This document shows positions 11,681 through 22,999 of a DNA stretch of 64,000 nucleotides, one piece after another. A model generated the notes under the pieces. That model was not told the DNA's origin and searched no databases. It saw nothing but the letters and a program-made list of their open reading frames with translations. Source of the stretch: Gnetum montanum (lineage: Eukaryota > Streptophyta > Gnetopsida > Gnetales > Gnetaceae); contig MNCI01037756.1 of the NCBI GenBank assembly GCA_015680685.1, positions 101,475-165,474 on the forward strand, in the 5' to 3' direction. The position numbers and the translations under genes are program-made. How positions within the stretch are numbered: position 1 is the stretch's first letter; every line of letters begins with the position of its first letter.

Positions 11681-13209
11681 ATGACCAAAAACCTCAATCT
11701 CTAGAAACAACAAGGATCCTTACTGCAGAAATTTCCCAACCCCAAATCCCTAAGGCCTCCAAGATAAAAATGGGATTTAGGATGCCCTGGCCTGTCTAGC
11801 AGATCAACCAAGAACTTATGAAATGCAAAACGTGGAAATAAAAGGAAATGGAATGCAAAACTAGTAGCAAATCTGAAATAATGCACATATGATAAACAAA
11901 TATATTTTGTACACAAAACCCAAAACTTAAAACTTTATTATGTAAGAAAATAAAGAATAAGTTTGAGCAATGTGTACAAATGGTGCCTCAATGGATAGCA
12001 AAAGGGGATTCATTGGTATAGGAGTTCAAAGACTATTGAAGTTAATGGGATCTACTCCATGATCCAGGTACTAAGCTACTCCAAAGGTTATCAAACCTTT
12101 CTCAACTACTGCAACCTCAAATATACCAAATTTTCGCTACTAGGGATGAGGGAAGTGAAAAATTTGGATGCCAAATTAGTCCACATTAGGGTTTGGGAAT
12201 CCTAGAACTGTAGTGTTGATATCCAAAGTCCACAAATATTAAGGCTACAATGCTTCAATGCTTCAATGCTAAGGTTCAAGGGAATGCAAGTATGGGAACT
12301 TAGAAGAGCTCTTGAGTGATTGAAAATGCCTCAAGTGTGGAATTAGTGCTTGGAAGATTGATTGTATGCTCAATGAGAAAACTAATTACTCAATCGTCAA
12401 ATATTCCAAAGCCTATAAATGGGGTTTTAGGTTGGCTTTTATAGGGTCTTTGGGCCATGAATGGGGCCACAAATTGGCTATGATTTAGCTATGAAAATGA
12501 CTACAAATTGGCTACCAAATTCAACTAAGATGGGTGTCCAAATTTGGTGGGTTACCATACATAGTAAGTGCTTCCCTCCATGGCCATTCTATTTACTATA
12601 AATAGTAACCAGGGCACACCTTCCACACAAGAGATGAATCTTTTATGCTAAGCTATCCACCATTCTTGTGGAAGTGGCTGATCAATGTTGAAGTGCATGA
12701 AGTGATGAATTTTGGCTTTTGTGGCTTCCACACTAGGGGATGAAATTTTCCACACTAGGGGTGAAGAATCAACATAGGGGGAAACTTCCATGCTAAGGGA
12801 GGAAGGTTTCTAGGCTATGCATATGGTCTCCATGCTAAAGGGAAAAATTCCCAAAGCTCCCACCTTTTCATGCTAAGGGTAGGTGAGATTTACCCCCATG
12901 CAGATGCTTCTAGCGTAGAAAAATGTATACCCCTCATAAAACCCATCAAATTGCCTTTTTTTAGCATTCCAAAAGGTATTTTTGACCTCCCAAGCCTAAA
13001 TATAGATACTAGGTGATCTTTTTCACTTGGGAAATGAGGTTTTGACCACTTATGAGACATTTTTCAGCCCCAAAAGTATAAAGTATGTGAAATTGCCCAT
13101 TGTGGGTTACAGTTTTCACATTTACAATGAAGTTTTGCCTTACGATTCATGGGGTGAAAGCTACATGATGAAAATTGGCTATAACATGCAAATTTTTATG
13201 GTGTTTCAA
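11681..13209 (-). repeat. 3' LTR of element B (about 1.53 kb)
   Basis: On the minus strand it starts TTGAAACACC/TGAAACACC just after the polypurine tract (13,210-13,224) and ends GGTTTTTGGTCAT at 11,681. It aligns with 31,641-33,159 base for base apart from scattered substitutions and small indels. By eye the similarity is roughly 85-90 percent in the segments compared. U3 carries 'ccacactaggggatgaaattttccacactagggg' repeats at 12,720-12,900. The R/U5 AATAAA-like signals lie near 11,930-11,960. Confidence 0.85.
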
Positions 13210-13224
13210 TGGCCCCTCTTTGTT
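13210..13224 (-). promoter_or_regulatory. Polypurine tract of element B
   Basis: The minus-strand sequence CAAAGAGGGGCCAT abuts the 3' LTR. It matches the tract of element A. Confidence 0.85.
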
Positions 13225-13439
13225 GGTGCCTAGAAAATTGACCTAAGAGGAACCAACAAAGAATACAAAAAATCACTGCATATTATAACACTACAATTCA
13301 TATAGGTCATATGAGAATCAAGCTATATAGGTTACCAAGGTTTGCTATTTGGAAGCCATGGTGGGCCATGGTACCAATTTAGGGCCCTATCAGGCCATGT
13401 TGCTAGTTTAAGATCATAGAAAATCATTGAAAGTAGGCT

Positions 13440-14500
13440 CACTTTTGAAAATTGTCAGCTACATTTCCTATGGCTTTAGATAGGAATGATTGACCAGATT
13501 GGCTAGCTCATTCTCATCCATGTTAGCAATGTTGAATTTGTCTACATGCTCATGAATGGTCTTGAGGACTAGGTTCCCCTCCTTGATCTTCCACATGATT
13601 AAGTCATGGTACTATTGTCACTTCTAACTCTCTTAATAGTGCTCAACATGAGCAAGGGCTTTCATACACCTCTCCTCCACCAAATCTAGGGCTACAATAT
13701 GCAACTCCTTATCCTACTCATTTTTGATGAAGTTTTTCAAGGCTACTTAGAGTAATGACACTTGCAATTCAAGAGATTAAATAACTTTGGAATCATAAAT
13801 ATGGCTATAAGGAGTCATGCCAGTTGTTGTGTGATAGGTTATTTTGTATTCCCATAGTGCATGGACAAGCCACTCATGCGACTTCAATTTGCTATTGTTG
13901 AGCATCTTCTTGAGCCAGTTGATGATGACCTTGTTACTTGCTTCTACTTGTCCCTTGGCTTGAGGGTAGTAAGGTGATGAGAAAGAATGCTAAATACCTA
14001 GGTTGTGACAAAAATATTTGGCTTCTTGGCTACTAAATTGAGGTCCATTGTCTATAACTATAGTTATGGGTATGCCAAAATGAGCTAAAATGATGTCTAG
14101 GATACATTTCCAATCTTGTTCAGATGTGGTCTTCCTTAGGGGAATAGCCTCAATCCACTTAGTAAAGTATTCAATTGTGGTGATGATGAAGCTATGTCTT
14201 GTGAAAGACTTAGGTGTTATAGTCCAATGATATCCAAACCCCATCATTGAAATGGCCATGTTATCTAGGTTGTATGTAACTCAATTGGTGATACATGTAT
14301 CAAGTTGCTATATCACTAGCATGTGTCACATCACTTAGTCTTTTGCAGGAAGTCATTTTCCATATGGGACCAATAGTAGCCTAACCATCTAATCTTAGAG
14401 ACCATGTCTTTAGGTCCTATATGTCCTTCACAAACACCCTCGTGAACCTCCTCTAGGATTATTCTAGCTTTAGTTTTACCTAAGCACTTTAGGAGTATGC
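13440..14500 (-). pseudogene. Decayed integrase of element B
   Basis: On the minus strand the zinc finger lies at about 14,480-14,310. The core (14,259-13,620) reads HSFIITTIEYFTKWIEAIPL, then FGIPITIVIDNGPQFSSQEA with the second Asp kept, then YYPQAKGQVEASNKVI with the catalytic Glu kept. The first Asp (LDIIG, about 14,232) is in a different frame from the rest, so a frameshift separates it. The tail (about 13,600-13,450) matches the NHSYLKP tail of element A. It is broken but among the least decayed domains in the window. Confidence 0.85.
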
Positions 14501-14559
14501 CATCATAGGATCGTCAACATTATGTGTTATCACCTATGATGACATATTGCTTCAATCAC

Positions 14560-15690
14560 TTGCATATCACATCCTTATAAGTAATAGTTAGGTCTTGTGA
14601 GGATTCATCATGCATAAGGTAAAATTTGATATCATTATACCACTCCTTGGAATGATTAGTATGAACGTTGGCCACAAAGGTATCCTCAGTGTTTTGTGTG
14701 ATGGGAGTAGCATAGTACACGATTAAGGTGGCCAACTTGCTAAACACATCTAGTGTCACACTAAGGGCTAATGTTGCAATTGCATTAGCTATGGAATTTT
14801 CATTTCTAGGTATGTGTTAGACATCAATGTCTATGAATTTTTATAATAACTACTTCCCTAGGTCACAGCAAGTTTGCAAATACTTAGCTTTGCATGCATA
14901 GACTTTGGTTACTTAGTTGACCATGAGTTGTGAATCACCTTTGATGGCTAGGCATATAATTCCTAGGTCATGAGCTACCATTATCCCTCTGATCAAATCT
15001 TCATATTCCACTATGTTATTGGTACATGGAAATGCAAAATGATAGGCAAAGATTCAAATCTCACTAGATGGAAATGTTACGATGGCAGCAACACTAGCCC
15101 CATGGGTGGTTGAAGCTCTGTCAAAGTTCATGACTACCTCATAATCCTCAAGCACTTGACTAACTTTTTTAATGTGTTCATCAAGGAACTCAAGATCTAT
15201 GGCTTCTTGGTTATCAATAGGTGAAACTTTGAGTTGTACGACTATAGCTTAACCTTTTGTTGAGGATTGAGAAACATAATGGAGGTTGAACTCCATGCTT
15301 ATGGCTTTCCATTAGGCTATATAGTTGCTTTCATAGATGTTTATCATTATGGATCTAAGTATGTTGTCCTTGCAAATTACATTGACTTGGTTCCATTTCT
15401 TCAAAGAGAAGACTACTACTAGATAATACATCTCCACTTCAATGTATTAGGTCTCGTGGGAAACTAATGCATGGCTAAGGTAGTATATAGGCATTTCTAC
15501 TCTATCATCACATTTCTAATAGAGTAGAGAGGTAATGGATGTATTAGAGGTGGAAAGATAAATGTAAAATGGATTACCCTCTTGTGGAGGATAGACTATC
15601 AGTAGTTGTGCCAACTCTTACTTAAGGTTTTCAAATGCCTCTTGGCATTAAGCTGTCTACTCATAGTGAACTCCTTTCTTAAGTAGGTGT
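14560..15690 (-). pseudogene. Decayed RNase H and archaeal-type RNase H of element B
   Basis: On the minus strand the classical RNase H part (about 15,690-15,230) shows VSHET, VVVFSLKKW and VICKDNILRSI. The linker with QSSTKG follows. The second RNase H (15,130-14,800) shows TTHGASVAAIVTFPS, FPCTNNIVEYEDLIRG and LAIKGDSQLMVN, with the DSQL acidic residue preserved. A short connection (14,759-14,556) leads to the integrase finger. Presence of two RNase H domains places B in the Tat/Ogre group. Confidence 0.85.
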
Positions 15691-16800
15691 TGCATGGGTT
15701 GTAAATTGTCCATAAGCCTAGTGATAAACATATGAATAAACTATAATATACCTTGTAATCCATGAAGCTCTTTAAGGTTGAGGTTCTCTTAATTTGGATA
15801 TGGCCTTAACCTTATCAAGATCTATGGGTATCCTTGCTTCAAAGACTACAAAGATAAGCATCTTACTGATATTGACACTGAAGACACCCTTCTTAGGATT
15901 GAGCCTAAGCTTGTATTTAAGACATCATTTAAGCACAAGATATAGGTCATTAGAATGGTTATAAGCTATCTTATACTTCACAACTATGTCATCTATATAA
16001 TCATTAAGAAAACCTAACATGTAATTACTAAAGATATAGGTCATGGCTCTTAGGTATGTCATTCTAGTGTTCTTAAAGCCAAATGGAATCATGGTATAAT
16101 AAAATGTACCCCATGGGATCATAAAGGTCATGCTAAGTTAGTGCTCTTGGTTGATCCTAATTTGGTTATATCCTAACAATCCATCCATAAAGGACAACAA
16201 GGCATGTCCAGCTGTAGTATTGATAAGTTGCTTTATTTAGGTCTAGAAAATTAATGTATTGGATGTCCATTCTACATAATTGACAATCCTAATGAAACCT
16301 ACTTGCTGGATATTTGAGATTTCATTGCAAACTACCAAGGCCAAATCAAGTCTAATCTTGCACACCTTTTGCTTAACTGGTATAATGCTAGGATCTAGTA
16401 TGATGTTGTACTAGACTAGACATGGGTCTAGGCTTAGCATATCTTCATATGACTATGAAAATGTCTTAATGTTGTTCTGTAAGATTGTGGTGATGTCTTG
16501 GGAACATTGAGGCCCTAGTGAGGAACTTAGTTTAAGGGTTTTCTCCTCACCATTGTGTGTTGTGACAGGAAACTCAACTAGAGAGTCTTTGGTTATGTTT
16601 CCTACTTCTAGGTCAAGGGTTTTGACTAAGTTTTTAGGCCATTATAGAGGTTTCTCTATTGATGCTATATGGTCTACAAGACTCTGAAGCATAAGATCTA
16701 GGTAATCAGGGTTGATACACCATTTAGTATCATTGTGAGGTCCATGCAAATACAAGGGGAAACTGATTTGCTCCCAATTACTCATACTTTGATCCTACAT
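15690..16800 (-). pseudogene. Decayed reverse transcriptase of element B
   Basis: On the minus strand an N-terminal extension (16,800-16,400; SSLGPQCSQDI and SYEDMLSLDP blocks) precedes the polymerase. Polymerase motifs are FMDGLLGYNQIRINQEH (about 16,190), FMIPWGTFYYTMIPFGFKN (about 16,110-16,060), LRAMTYIF, and the catalytic YIDDIVVK box at about 15,985, which is intact. The downstream LRLNPKKGVFSV block is also readable. Several stops (Gln to TAG/TAA) interrupt the frame between motifs. No intact start exists. Confidence 0.88.
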
Positions 16801-17420
16801 GTCAACCAAAAGAATATTAAGTGGCACCTAGGTAAAAGTAAATAAATAATGTTAAAAATTCCATAAAACACATGCAAATGTAATGTAATGAAGGCCATCC
16901 AAGGTCATCAATGAGATAAGGTCATCAGTGAGATAATGTCAATTGAGCAAAGTGCAATAGAGGTAAACAAAGATCACATAAAGGTCAAGTAAGGGGAACT
17001 ATAAGGCTAAAAATGGTCAATAAAGGCCACAATTTTGCCAGTTTAAGGCCTTAGTAGGTCATGATGATATGGTGTCAAATGGTGGTCAGGGAAGGTCAAG
17101 CCCCACTATTTGATACCATTTAAAGGCCAAAATAAGGTAAATAGAGTTGTAATAAGATAAACATATAAGGTTGTATAAAGGCCATATAAAGTTAACAAGG
17201 CAACATCAATCCAAAAATAAGCCAAAAAATTATGTAATAAGGTAGAAATCAAGAAAATTAGCTTATATATGATAAAATTTAGTTAGTGTAGGCTAGAAAT
17301 GATTAGGTTTTTGCTATTTTTGGGCCTTAGTGGACCATGTTTTGAGGCTACAAGTCTATTAGATGAGTTCAAGCATCAATTAGGGCTATTACTAGGCTAT
17401 TTGGACCTAAAAATCAAGTG
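16801..17420 (-). other. Element B spacer next to RT, no gene seen
   Basis: This non-coding stretch contains many short 'aaggtca'/'aaggcca' words between 16,880 and 17,200, for example 'gccagtttaaggccttagtagg' at 17,037. It looks like a degenerate array of a short motif. The same words recur at 13,380 and 26,700. In Ogre elements this position would be the 3' end of the pro-RT intron. I could not choose a splice acceptor. Confidence 0.45.
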
Positions 17421-17424
17421 TTTG

Positions 17425-20310
17425 AGGCTTCCACACTATGTTAAATGTGGAAACAAAGATACATAGTATGGAAACAAAGGAAAATAGGGATTGGGATGTT
17501 CAAAAGGTTCAAAATTTGGGTTCCAAGACCTTCCCAAAGTAGTGTAGGGTCAAATCCATCAAAATTGGGCACTGCAAAGGTCTGTAAAGGACAAAAAGCA
17601 AGTTCTAAAGAATTCCCCTTTTATTTCCATGTGGGCTAGCATGGAAAGGAGGGGGTTCAACATGAAGAACCAAAATCCAAGTAAAAATGAGATCAAATAT
17701 TGTCAAATAATAGCTGGAGTCCAAATTTGGAACTTGTGCATCTCTTAGCTTCATTTCGAGGTAATTCAAGATAATTTTGTGTCAAGATGTGTCAAAATGA
17801 CTTTCCCCCATTTTTCCATGTTGATCATAGTATCCTCAATGTGGAAAAACAAGAGGACACTCTTTTTCATAAATTTAGAGTTATTTAGGAACACTTTGAC
17901 AAGGTTTCTAAACCCCTAGGGCTATAGACTTTGATTCTACAAGTTTCTGGCTAATTTTAGGCTTGTTTGAAGGTTGTTTAAGGGTACTTAAGGTCTTCTC
18001 CTTATTTGCATGCTAGGGGAGTTAATTAAACATGGAAGAATGGGAGTAATGAATTTTGGAGATTGAACTGAGGTTAGGCAAGAAAAATCCCTAAGCATAT
18101 GAGGTCTTGGGCTTCTCTAGCCTAGATCTTTGGCTTCCAGGAGTGTCATCTTAAGATCAAAAGTGGAAAAGTAGCTTTTACCCATTTTATCCATACTAGG
18201 AAAGTTACTCTAGCATGGAGAAAGGAAGGATCTTGTATCTAGATTGATTTAGGTGATAATTGACCATGCATATTACCTTTAAGAGTTGTCAAGATCAAGG
18301 GCTATGGATCCATGTTAAAATTTAGCAACTTTTGGTATTCCTTAGTTTTTTTTTGACTTCCCCCAATTTTCTCACACTATGGATGGAGAGCTCAGTGTGA
18401 AAAACTAGGGGGAATCACTTTTTGTTCATCTGGGATCTATCTTATAAAGTTTAAGGGCCCCAATGGCTGCTGCCAAGGTTCTAGAGTGCATGAAAGGTCA
18501 TTTAATCTCATTATAAGGTGTTTAGGAACTCCAAACAAGTCTCCCCTTGATTTTCCACGTTGTGGATACTATTTTCAACCTAGAAAAATGAATACATAGT
18601 GTGGAATAAGAATGCATCTTAGATCTAGGCCAAATTTGATCTTAATCAACTATGCATGTCAGCCTTTGGGGCTACCAAGGTTGAGGGCTAGGGTTGTATG
18701 TTAAGTTTTGGTAATTTTGGGTATTTCTAAGTAGTTTTGTGGGATTTTCCCCTTTTTACCATGCTGGGACTAGCATGCTTAGTGTGGAAATCTAGGGAAA
18801 CTCTTTTTTTTTTGGCCTTTTAACATTAGTTTCTTGACATTTAAAGGATCCAAACAATGTCAGTAGGGTACTAGAGCACATGCAAGTTTAGTTAATTTTT
18901 TTTGAGGTAGTTATGGATCCAAAAGTGGGTCTCCCACTTAATCTCTACACCAAGCAGCATAGTAGGAAAAATTCCAAGCATGGAGACACCATAAAACTCA
19001 GATCTAGCCCAATTTTAACTTCAATCAACCATGCATGTCAACCTTTAGGGTAGCCAAGGTTGAAGACTACAGTTTGGAGTCAAAATGATTAGTTTATAGG
19101 TTTTCCAAGTGGTTTTTGAGCTTTCCCCCTCTTTTTCCATGTTGGAAATAGTATGCCTAGTGTGGAAAACTAGGGGGAAATAGATTTTTATCCTTTTGCA
19201 TCATTTTTGATCATGCATGTAGGTCCCTAAGGTTGCTAGCAATAATGGTCAATGGTTGGTATCAACATTTGTTTGTTTAAAAGGTTGATGAGTGGTTTTT
19301 GGGCTTCCCCCATTTTTTCCACATTGGATCTTCCAAGATTAATATGGAAAATTAGCGGGAAAGATTTTTGGCCCTTTATGGTCACTTTCAGTCATGCATG
19401 TAGGCTTCTAAGATTGCTAGTATTGGCTACTCAAATCTGATGTTGAAATTTGGTTGTTTCAAGGGTAATTAGGAAATTTTTTGGCTTTCCCCCTTTTTCT
19501 CACACTAGGGCTTCCATGATTAGTGTGGAAAATTTGGGGGATGGGATTTTTAGCTTTTTATTATTATTATGACTATGCATGACTACCCCACATGGTTGCT
19601 GGCATTAGTCTCAGTGCCTAAGGTTAAGATCTGGTCATTTTGAAGACTATGAATGGGTTTTCTAGCTTTCCCCTTCCATCCATGCTAAGGGTGGAAAGCT
19701 TAGTATGGAAGAGGCCTCTCTTAGTAAAGAAACTCAGATCTAGGCCAAATTAATAGTTGATCAACCATGCATGTCAACCTTTAGGGTTGCCAATGTCAAT
19801 GGTCAATATTAGGTGTCAAGATTTGATAATTTGGAGGATTCTAAGTGCCTCATGAAATCCCCTCCCCCTTTCTTCCACATTGAGCATGGTGGCCCCAACA
19901 TGGATGAGAGGGGAATGATAGTTTTATGTCATATTTGACCACTTTTGGGGCTTTTGGAAGCTCTAGAGTGTTCTAGTAAGGTCTAGGGATCACTGGGTAT
20001 CAAGAAATGGTCATTAGGCACTCAATTTAGGTTATTTTTATCTTTGCCCCACCTCTCCATGCTTAGAGTGAGAGGCTCAACGTGGAAGAATCTTCACCCA
20101 GTGTGGAAAACATCAAATCCTATATTTTGACCAGTTTTGACTAGGTTTGGCAGGATTTCAAGGTTGCCAGAGATGATTGGAGGGGTTCTAGGTCATGTGG
20201 GGTCCATTTTGGAATCAAATTTATGCTAGGTGGGTGTTGGGAAGTAAGAGTAGGTGTTTCCCCCATTCTTCCACACTGGGTATGGTACTCCTAGCATGGA
20301 TGCATGGGGT
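17425..20310. repeat. Array of about 15 palindromic units, mean period 189 bp, in the element B spacer
   Basis: Unit cores of the form GGCTTTCCCCC-TTTTTCCA start at 17,612, 17,801, 17,996, 18,175, 18,356, 18,540, 18,744, 18,929, 19,121, 19,303, 19,484, 19,665, 19,857, 20,041 and 20,257. Spacings run from 179 to 216 bp, mean 189. In most units the core is followed 25-40 bp later by its approximate inverse (AGTGTGGAAAACTAGGGGGAAA type), so each unit can fold into a hairpin. A second conserved block, 'atcaaccatgcatgtcaacc..agggttgccaaggt', lies between cores. The core resembles the U3 repeats of the element's own LTR. Confidence 0.85.
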
Positions 20311-22120
20311 TAAGGTTTCCATAAGATTTTAAGAGCCAAAATTATCAAAAATCTTAGTGTTGATGCAAGTTTTGGTTAAAAATGAAGGCATAGAGTGAGG
20401 CACACAATCCAAAAAAATTTAAAATTTTGAAGAGTGAAGTTGTTTCCCATCCAAAACCAATGTGAACTAGACTTTCCCCCCTTGTACTTCAATGAACTTG
20501 TAGTTATGGTCATTGAATTGGCTGTTGGGGTTTTAAGTTGTGTGTTTAGGTTTTGCATGTGATTTTATTGTGGAATCTCACAAGTTTTGATCAATAGTGC
20601 ATTGGAGGAGAGCTCTGGTAGAGGTTCTTGTGGCAACAACAACCAATTCTCAGTGTGGAAGTCTTCCACCTTCCTCATAGACAATGTTGATCTCTTAGTT
20701 TTCTCATTTTTCAACCATTCCCAATGTTGAGCTTGCCATGGCACCAAAGCAATGAGGGGGAAAGAGCTTAAACCCTATGATTCAAAAGGTGTATGAACAT
20801 TCTCAAGAGCTAGAATAAGTACCCAATCCCATCTCCATCCAAGCTTCCTCTATTGTTGCTCCAAGGTAGGCATTTCTACCTATGTTTGCCTTTTTTTCTA
20901 AGGTTTTTCAAGTTTTGTGATCATGTGTTAGGGTCATTTTTTCCAAATATACTCTAGTGGAAGGATTAAAATAGAATTCCGATGAAATCCCACCTTCCAT
21001 TTTGGCCATTTCCACATGGATCCATGGTCATTTCATTATTTTAGCTTTTGTAGATTTCATTTAATATGGTTTACTGTTTCATGATATTTTCCCAACATTT
21101 TAGGGCATACCCATTTTTAGATCTAGGCCCTAGTATTTGTTAAAATTAAATTTTGACAAAATCCTACCCCATTATTTTGGTGTTAATTTTAATGGGTTTT
21201 CATGGTTTTGGCTATTTCGACTATTTCCATGGCTATATGAAATTTAGGCTTTGAGGTTTTTTTGAAGTTTTAGCATGAAAAAGAAAGTAATGTTTTGTAT
21301 TTTTTTTATATAATAGCTACACATTTGTAAAATTTAAGGTTATGAATTTGTATCCCTTCATTTAAGCTTTCTGATGGCTATTATCTCATTTAATTTGACC
21401 TTGAAATAAAGAAGTTATGGTTGTTTTCCTAACATTGCGCAGTTAGGTTGTTTGTGCCACTTTTGTAATTTCATGAAGTTTTATAAATTTTTTATAAGAA
21501 AAAAACAAAGGTTATGGCTATTTTTTGGTTATGGCTAAGTAGGCTTTGGCTTTATCTTTCCAACAAAGGTAGAATCACTCTGAGTAAACTTAAAAAAAAT
21601 TTTCTACTAATTTTTCAATAAGCATGTATAATAAGGATGTTTGTGCTATTTTTAGATTATTGTCTAAATTGACAAATTTTTCCTTCATAAAAGGAAAAGG
21701 TTTTGAATTTTTTCTAAGCATGGATATGTAGGGATCAATTTAAGCTTTCAAATGGTGTGGAATCATTCCATTTTGAGCTCAAATGAATTTTTTGGTGAAT
21801 TCTTTACCAACCCTACATGAAAAAAGGTAAATGTTGATAGCTACGGTTTTTGGCTAGATTCTTATGTTTCATGGATATATGACTATACCTTTTCATTTTT
21901 AATGGTTATGACTATAAGGTTTGTAATTTAAATATTCTTTTCATGGTGGAATCATTGAAATCAGAGTACAAAAGAATTTTCAATGAATTTTTTTGCTATG
22001 GTTGTGTGAACAAGGCAAAATCATGGTTGTAGTACATTACCCATTTGGAAATGGAAGTGGTTGACATGTGTAACTTATGTTTTTCTTTTGTGAACATGTA
22101 AAACTAATGCTTCATTTTGC
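20311..22120. other. AT-rich spacer of element B with weak long repeats
   Basis: No coding signal was found. Between about 21,100 and 22,000 a loose repeat of roughly 190-270 bp recurs. Its landmarks are 'aagctttc..atggtg', 'tggaatcattcc', 'aaatgaattttttggtgaa' and 'ttatggctatttt'. It is too diverged for me to fix unit borders. Confidence 0.45.
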
Positions 22121-22124
22121 TTTT

Positions 22125-22410
22125 TTAAGAAGGGTAAAAGCATTTTCTATGTTAAATAAGCTTTTACTATGCCTACATGGCTTTTTCTAAGTTTATTATG
22201 CTTTTTCTAAATTTGTGCATAACTTAGATGATTTTTCCAAATTTATGCATGCTTTGCATAATTTAGATGTTTTTTCCTAAGCTTATGCTTACTTTTCCTA
22301 AATTTATGCATTATGTAGATGCTATTTTCTAAATTTATGTATAACTTGCATGTTTTTTCCAAATGTAAGCATAATTTAGATGCCTTTAATAGTTTTTTGC
22401 ATAATTAAGA
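22125..22410. repeat. Minisatellite of about 30-bp units
   Basis: About nine degenerate copies of a unit like GATGCTTTTTCTAAATTTATGC and ATAACTTA run in tandem (for example 22,196, 22,231, 22,266, 22,301, 22,335). It is AT-rich and non-coding. Confidence 0.7.
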
Positions 22411-22440
22411 CTAAGAAGTAGTTTTGGGCTATGAAATTTT

Positions 22441-22905
22441 GTCTATAAAGGTTATAAAATATGCTAACAATTTTTTTATGGAATTTCTTAAGATAATTTA
22501 GATAAACATCTAAGAGCTTTTTACAGAGGCTAATTTCAACTCTAACTTAGGAAGTTTTTCCTGAATTTGTTAAGAAATTCCAATTGGTCATGATGCAAGG
22601 TTATGCAAGGTTGTAATGATGTATTTTTGTTTAATTACTTAGAATAATTTAGAAAAAAACCTTAGAGCTTTTTACGAAGGCTAATTTCACCTCCGAATAG
22701 ATGCTTTGTCTAAATTTGCTAACTCTAATAGGTCAAAATGTTTTTGCTTTGAAAGGTTGTAATGATGCCTCCTTTTGGTGGAATTTCTTAAGCTAATTTA
22801 GATAAACACGTTAGAGCTTTTTACATAGGCTAATTTTACCTCTGACTATGATTTTTTTTCTAAGTTTGTTAAGAAATTTCATTTAGTCATAATGTTGTTG
22901 TTTTA
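22441..22905. repeat. Three tandem copies of a 150-bp unit
   Basis: Matching segments 'taatttagataaaca..ttagagctttttac..aggctaattt' begin at about 22,491, 22,641 and 22,791. The period is therefore 150 bp. Copies 1 and 3 also share 'gaatttctta' exactly 300 bp apart (22,481 and 22,781). No function is evident. Confidence 0.8.
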
Positions 22906-22999
22906 AGTCATGATTCTATTGCATTCTAGGCCTTAGGAAACATTGGCAGCCCTAGTGGTGAGGGTGGGAATGACCCACAACTTTCTACTCTACAGCCTC

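Noticed and set aside
17425-20310. CRISPR-like array
   Set aside because: Units are about 189 bp, degenerate and palindromic, in a plant retrotransposon; no short identical repeats with unique spacers.
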